From NCBI GenBank assembly GCA_034430275.1, contig DAOUEW010000092.1, forward strand, positions 1-9,502: 9,502 bases of DNA. The letters are read 5' to 3'. The stretch's first letter is position 1, and every line of letters begins with the position of its first letter. Shown one piece after another: positions 7,021 through 9,502 of this stretch. The notes under the pieces are model-generated. The model was not told where the DNA came from. It made no database searches and saw only the letters and a program-made list of their open reading frames with translations. The position numbers and the translations under genes are program-made. The stretch is from JAUVXJ01 sp034430275. Lineage in GTDB: Bacteria; Chloroflexota; Anaerolineae; UBA7937; B3-Chlor.

Positions 7021-7072
7021 AGCGCCGATCGTCTTCGTTCAAGCGTGAGACGGACGGCGCTATCTTTTTGTT
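7021..7072 (+). terminator. Intrinsic terminator / attenuator in the leader of the YVTN gene
   Basis: AGCGCCG (7021-7027) pairs with CGGCGCT (7055-7061). After an A-A mismatch and a T-G wobble, CGTCT (7030-7034) pairs with AGACG (7048-7052), closing a 13-nt loop. The stem is followed immediately by ATCTTTTTGTT, a clear U-tract in this GC-rich setting. It lies about 60 nt before the YVTN start and in the same direction, so it should end most transcripts unless it is disrupted. Confidence 0.75.
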
Positions 7073-7083
7073 GTGCAGACCAC

Positions 7084-7109
7084 CACTCTGGGCCCGATGC
7101 ACCAGAGTG
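7084..7109 (+). promoter_or_regulatory. Perfect 8-bp hairpin just upstream of the YVTN ribosome binding site
   Basis: CACTCTGG (7084-7091) pairs with CCAGAGTG (7102-7109) around a 10-nt loop. It sits between the terminator and the Shine-Dalgarno and leaves the latter free. Part of it (TGGGCCC, 7089-7095) is complementary to 6943-6950 in the first stem, so it may exchange partners. It could also be a 5' stabiliser of the processed mRNA. Confidence 0.4.
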
Positions 7110-7120
7110 TATCTGACACA

Positions 7121-7129
7121 GGGGAGGAG
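7121..7129 (+). promoter_or_regulatory. Ribosome binding site of the YVTN gene (decides the ATG at 7134)
   Basis: GGGGAGGAG is a near-perfect Shine-Dalgarno ending 4 nt before the ATG at 7134. Together with the signal peptide that begins there, it favours this start over the in-frame ATG at 7011. Confidence 0.75.
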
Positions 7130-7133
7130 AGAG

Positions 7134-9502
7134 ATGGGCGGAAGAAGAGGACGGTGGAATCTACTTCGCACCTGGCTCCGGCTGGCCTGGGCAACGGGGC
7201 TGGCCCTGGGGCTGCTGCTCTTGCCAGCCCCAGCAGTGCCGCCGGCCGCCGCCGACAGCGCGGTGGCCACGATCCCCACCGGGACGGATCCCTACGCTGT
7301 GGCGGTCAACCCCGTGACCAACAAGGTCTACGTCGCCAACCACGCTGTAAGCAAGGTGACGGTCATCGACGCGATGGACAACAGTACGACCAACGTTTCT
7401 ACCGGGCAGAGTCCCGCTGCCGTGGCCGTGAATTCGGTGACCAACAAGGTCTACGTCGCGAACGACTGGGGGGACAACGTGACGGTCATCGACGGCACCG
7501 ACAACAGCACCACCTCCGTAACCGTCGGAGACTATCCCACGGCCGTAGCGGTCAACCCGGTGACCAACAAGATCTACGTGGCCAACAGAGATAGCGGCGA
7601 CGTGACGGTCATCGACGGCACCGACGACACCGTGACCGCGACTCCGCCCGCGGGGACGTATCCCTATGCGGTGGCGGTGAACCCGGTGACCAACAAGATC
7701 TACGTGGCCAGCGGGGGTACCGACGACGTGACGGTCATCGACGGCACCGACGACAGCGTCAGCGACACCGTACCTGTGGGGACAACTCCCTTGGCCGTGG
7801 CGGTGAACCCGGTGACCAACAAGATTTACGTGGCCAACTATGTCGATTTCAGCGTGACAGTCATCGAGGGCTCCGACAACAGCACGACGGAGGTGCTCAC
7901 TGGGTGGTATCCCTTCGCCGTGGCTGTGAACCCAGTGACCAACAAGATCTACGTTGTGAACCGGGTAGGCGGTAGCGTGACGGTCATCGAGGGCACCGAC
8001 GACAGCGTCAGCGATACCGTGACCACGGGGGACGACCCGGCAAGCGTGGCGGTCAACCCGATCACCAACAAGATCTACGTGGCCAACAATGATGACGGCA
8101 ACGTAACCGTCATCGATGGGGCCGACAACAGCACCACCACCGTGACCGCGGGCAACTGTCCCGAGGCCGTGGGAGTGAACCCGGTGACCAACAAGATCTA
8201 CGTCGCCAACTGGGCTGACGGCAACGTAACCGTCATCGACGGGACCGACAACAGCACCACCTCCGTGGGCACCGGGTCGTCGCCGCGGGCCGTGGCGGTC
8301 AACCCGGTCACCAACAAGATCTACGTGGCCAACTATCAGAGCGACGATGTGACGGTCATCGACGGGACCGACAACAGCACCTCCACCGTGGGCACCGGGC
8401 AGTGGCCGCGGGACGTGGCGGTCAACCCGGTGACCAATAAGATCTATGTCGCCAACTACTATGGCAACAGCGTGACGGTCATCGACGGCAGCGACAACAC
8501 GACGGCTACCGTGACGGCCGGGGCCAATCCGTGTGCGGCGGCGGTTAACCCGGTGACCAACAAGATCTATGTCGCCAACTTTGGCAGCAACAGCGTGACG
8601 GTCATCGACGGCGGCGACGAGAGCACGACCACTGTGACCGCCGGGGCGAAGCCCCATGCGGTGGCCGTGAACCCGGTGACCAACAGAATCTACGTCGCCA
8701 ACAGAGACAGCGGCAGCGTAACCGTCATCGATGGCAGCGACAACAGCATCACCAGTGTGACTGCGGGGACACAGCCCTACGGCGTGGCGGTCAACCCGGT
8801 CACAAATAGGGTGTACGTGGCGAACTACGGCAGCGACGACGTGACGGTCATTGACGGCACTGACAACAGCACGGCCACGGTGACCGGGGGGACCGGTCCC
8901 TTGGCTGTGGCGGTCAACCCGGTGACCAACAAGATCTATGTGGCGAACTACGGAAGCGACGATGTGACGGTGATCGACGGCGGGGACAACAGCACGACCA
9001 CCGTGGTTGAGGGGACAGATCCCTGGGCCGTAGCGGTGAACCCGGTGACCAACAAGATCTACGTCGCGAACTATTCCAGCGACGACGTGACGGTCATCGA
9101 TGGCGCCAGCAACAGCGCGACCACTTTGGCCGCCGGGACGAAGCCGCATGGTCTGGCGATCAACCTGGTGACCGGCAAAGTCTACGTTGGCAACTACGAT
9201 ACCAACAACGTGACCGCGATCACCCCCGCCCGCTCCGAGGCTATCCCCCTGACCACGAACATCACCCCCCTGGAGGGACATGCGACCATAGTGCCCCGGA
9301 CCACCTTTGGCTTCACCGCCAGCAGCACCTACAGCCCTACCACTCCCGCGGTTCGCCAGATCTACTACCAGGTTGATACCTGGATCGGCCCCTGGCTCAA
9401 GGCCAGCCCCGCAGGCGCCAGCGGCAGCGGGCGAACCCCCACCTTGTTGCCTGGGACCCATCTGCTCTTCGCCTTTGCCGTGGACGGGCAGGAGGCCACC
9501 TC
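7134..9502 (+). CDS. Secreted YVTN-repeat beta-propeller protein (partial, C-terminus beyond window)
   Basis: The frame is open for 789 codons to the window edge. Residues 1-40 form a Sec signal peptide: a basic stretch (RRGRWNLLR, 4-12), a hydrophobic core (LAWATGLALGLLLL, 17-30) and AAA|DSA as the likely cleavage site. No lipobox Cys is present. Residues 53-697 are 16 tandem YVTN-type blades of 41-42 residues with the core AVNPVTNKIYVAN, five variable residues, then VTVIDGTDNST. From about residue 700 a different beta-rich region starts (ITPLEGHATIVPRTTFGFTA, then QIYYQVDTWIGPWLKA and LLPGTHLLFAFAVDGQEAT), which resembles an Ig-like or similar extracellular module. YVTN propellers are usually surface or secreted binding proteins; no enzyme motif is visible. 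Repeated N-S-T triplets could be glycosylation sites in a lineage that modifies them. Expression is probably governed by the terminator-bearing leader. Confidence 0.9.
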   Translation, partial: MGGRRGRWNLLRTWLRLAWATGLALGLLLLPAPAVPPAAADSAVATIPTGTDPYAVAVNPVTNKVYVANHAVSKVTVIDAMDNSTTNVSTGQSPAAVAVNSVTNKVYVANDWGDNVTVIDGTDNSTTSVTVGDYPTAVAVNPVTNKIYVANRDSGDVTVIDGTDDTVTATPPAGTYPYAVAVNPVTNKIYVASGGTDDVTVIDGTDDSVSDTVPVGTTPLAVAVNPVTNKIYVANYVDFSVTVIEGSDNSTTEVLTGWYPFAVAVNPVTNKIYVVNRVGGSVTVIEGTDDSVSDTVTTGDDPASVAVNPITNKIYVANNDDGNVTVIDGADNSTTTVTAGNCPEAVGVNPVTNKIYVANWADGNVTVIDGTDNSTTSVGTGSSPRAVAVNPVTNKIYVANYQSDDVTVIDGTDNSTSTVGTGQWPRDVAVNPVTNKIYVANYYGNSVTVIDGSDNTTATVTAGANPCAAAVNPVTNKIYVANFGSNSVTVIDGGDESTTTVTAGAKPHAVAVNPVTNRIYVANRDSGSVTVIDGSDNSITSVTAGTQPYGVAVNPVTNRVYVANYGSDDVTVIDGTDNSTATVTGGTGPLAVAVNPVTNKIYVANYGSDDVTVIDGGDNSTTTVVEGTDPWAVAVNPVTNKIYVANYSSDDVTVIDGASNSATTLAAGTKPHGLAINLVTGKVYVGNYDTNNVTAITPARSEAIPLTTNITPLEGHATIVPRTTFGFTASSTYSPTTPAVRQIYYQVDTWIGPWLKASPAGASGSGRTPTLLPGTHLLFAFAVDGQEAT
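7290..9223 (+). repeat. Sixteen tandem 123/126-bp repeats encoding YVTN blades
   Basis: Repeat units begin at 7290, 7413, 7536, 7662, 7788, 7911, 8037, 8160, 8283, 8406, 8529, 8652, 8775, 8898, 9021 and 9144. Units 3, 4 and 6 are 126 bp (42 residues), the other complete ones 123 bp (41 residues), and unit 16 is degenerate and truncated. The stretch encoding NPVTNKIYVAN is almost the same at DNA level in most units, while the five codons after YVAN differ in nearly every unit. All units stay in frame. This indicates expansion by tandem duplication with continued homogenisation. Confidence 0.95.

Larger units (their letters stand above)
6924..7072 (+). ncRNA. Structured leader RNA or terminated small RNA (candidate, class unknown)
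   Basis: From the predicted start the RNA can fold into a closed module. CATCGTGG (6938-6945) pairs perfectly with CCACGATG (7006-7013) over 8 bp. Inside lies a hairpin of GCCCTG (6968-6973) with CAGGGC (6983-6988) and a 9-nt loop. A terminator hairpin follows at 7021-7061. The loop segment GGTGC (6974-6978) could pair with GCGCC (7022-7026) in the terminator's 5' arm, and TGGGCCCA (6943-6950) could pair with TGGGCCC (7089-7095) further down, so alternative folds are available. Either this is the control region of the downstream gene or it is a separate RNA of about 145 nt. I do not recognise a known riboswitch class, and no ligand can be assigned. Confidence 0.5.

Noticed and set aside
7134..7253. 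A Tat signal peptide because of the Arg pair near the N-terminus of the YVTN protein
   Set aside because: The sequence RRGRWNLL lacks the S/T-R-R-x-F-L-K pattern, and the long hydrophobic core fits the Sec route.
7290..9223. A CRISPR-like regular repeat array
   Set aside because: The period is 123-126 bp, the units are coding and in frame, and the variable part is short codon-level variation rather than unique spacers.
7161..9461. A 766-codon open frame on the minus strand opposite the YVTN gene, giving a His/Val/Asp/Arg-rich repetitive protein
   Set aside because: It is the antisense image of the repeat array: the same periodic codons keep one reverse frame free of stops. The sense frame has a signal peptide, RBS, promoter and a known fold; the antisense product resembles no family.

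Overview
This GC-rich bacterial window holds four main genes, two of them cut by the window edges. An operon on the minus strand runs CTP synthase (pyrG), a PfkB-family sugar or nucleoside kinase, then a ParA/Soj-type partition ATPase that continues past the left edge. Diverging from it on the plus strand is a 1062-residue membrane protein that fuses an APC-superfamily permease, two universal-stress-protein (USP) domains and a DUF389 membrane domain. After a non-coding gap comes a secreted beta-propeller protein with 16 YVTN-type repeats, open at the right edge. The composition, the pyrG-kinase-parA cluster, the permease-USP architecture and the YVTN protein together suggest a chromosomal segment of a Chloroflexota-like bacterium. 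That assignment is an inference at moderate to low confidence, because no rRNA or other marker gene is present.

Left part (1-3163, minus strand). A clean sigma-70-type promoter (TTGCCA, 17 bp, TATAAT, with an extended -10) sits about 60 bp before the GTG start of pyrG. The kinase follows pyrG after 24 bp, and its TGA stop overlaps the parA ATG as TGATG, so the three genes are probably one transcript with coupled translation. ParB-family proteins are now known to use CTP as a switch, which makes a CTP synthase beside a parA gene worth noting. parB itself, if present, lies outside the window.

Middle (3164-6583). A roughly 230-bp divergent intergenic region contains a perfect 14-bp GC palindrome and a weaker plus-strand promoter candidate. 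The fusion protein follows. Its parts are known separately, but having all of them in one chain is uncommon. Both USP domains have altered nucleotide-loop motifs, and TM1 of the permease lacks the family's usual glycine motif.

Right part (6584-9502). About 300 bp without a convincing gene is followed by an exact-consensus extended -10 promoter (TTGACA, 17 bp, TATAAT). From it starts a roughly 210-nt leader with a closed, branched RNA fold and a strong intrinsic terminator hairpin before the propeller gene. The closing stem covers an ATG that has its own Shine-Dalgarno and is in frame with the propeller gene, so translation from it would run through the terminator. This looks like a regulatory leader (riboswitch-like or translation-coupled attenuator) or a terminated small RNA. 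I could not match it to a known class, and it is the best candidate here for something undescribed.
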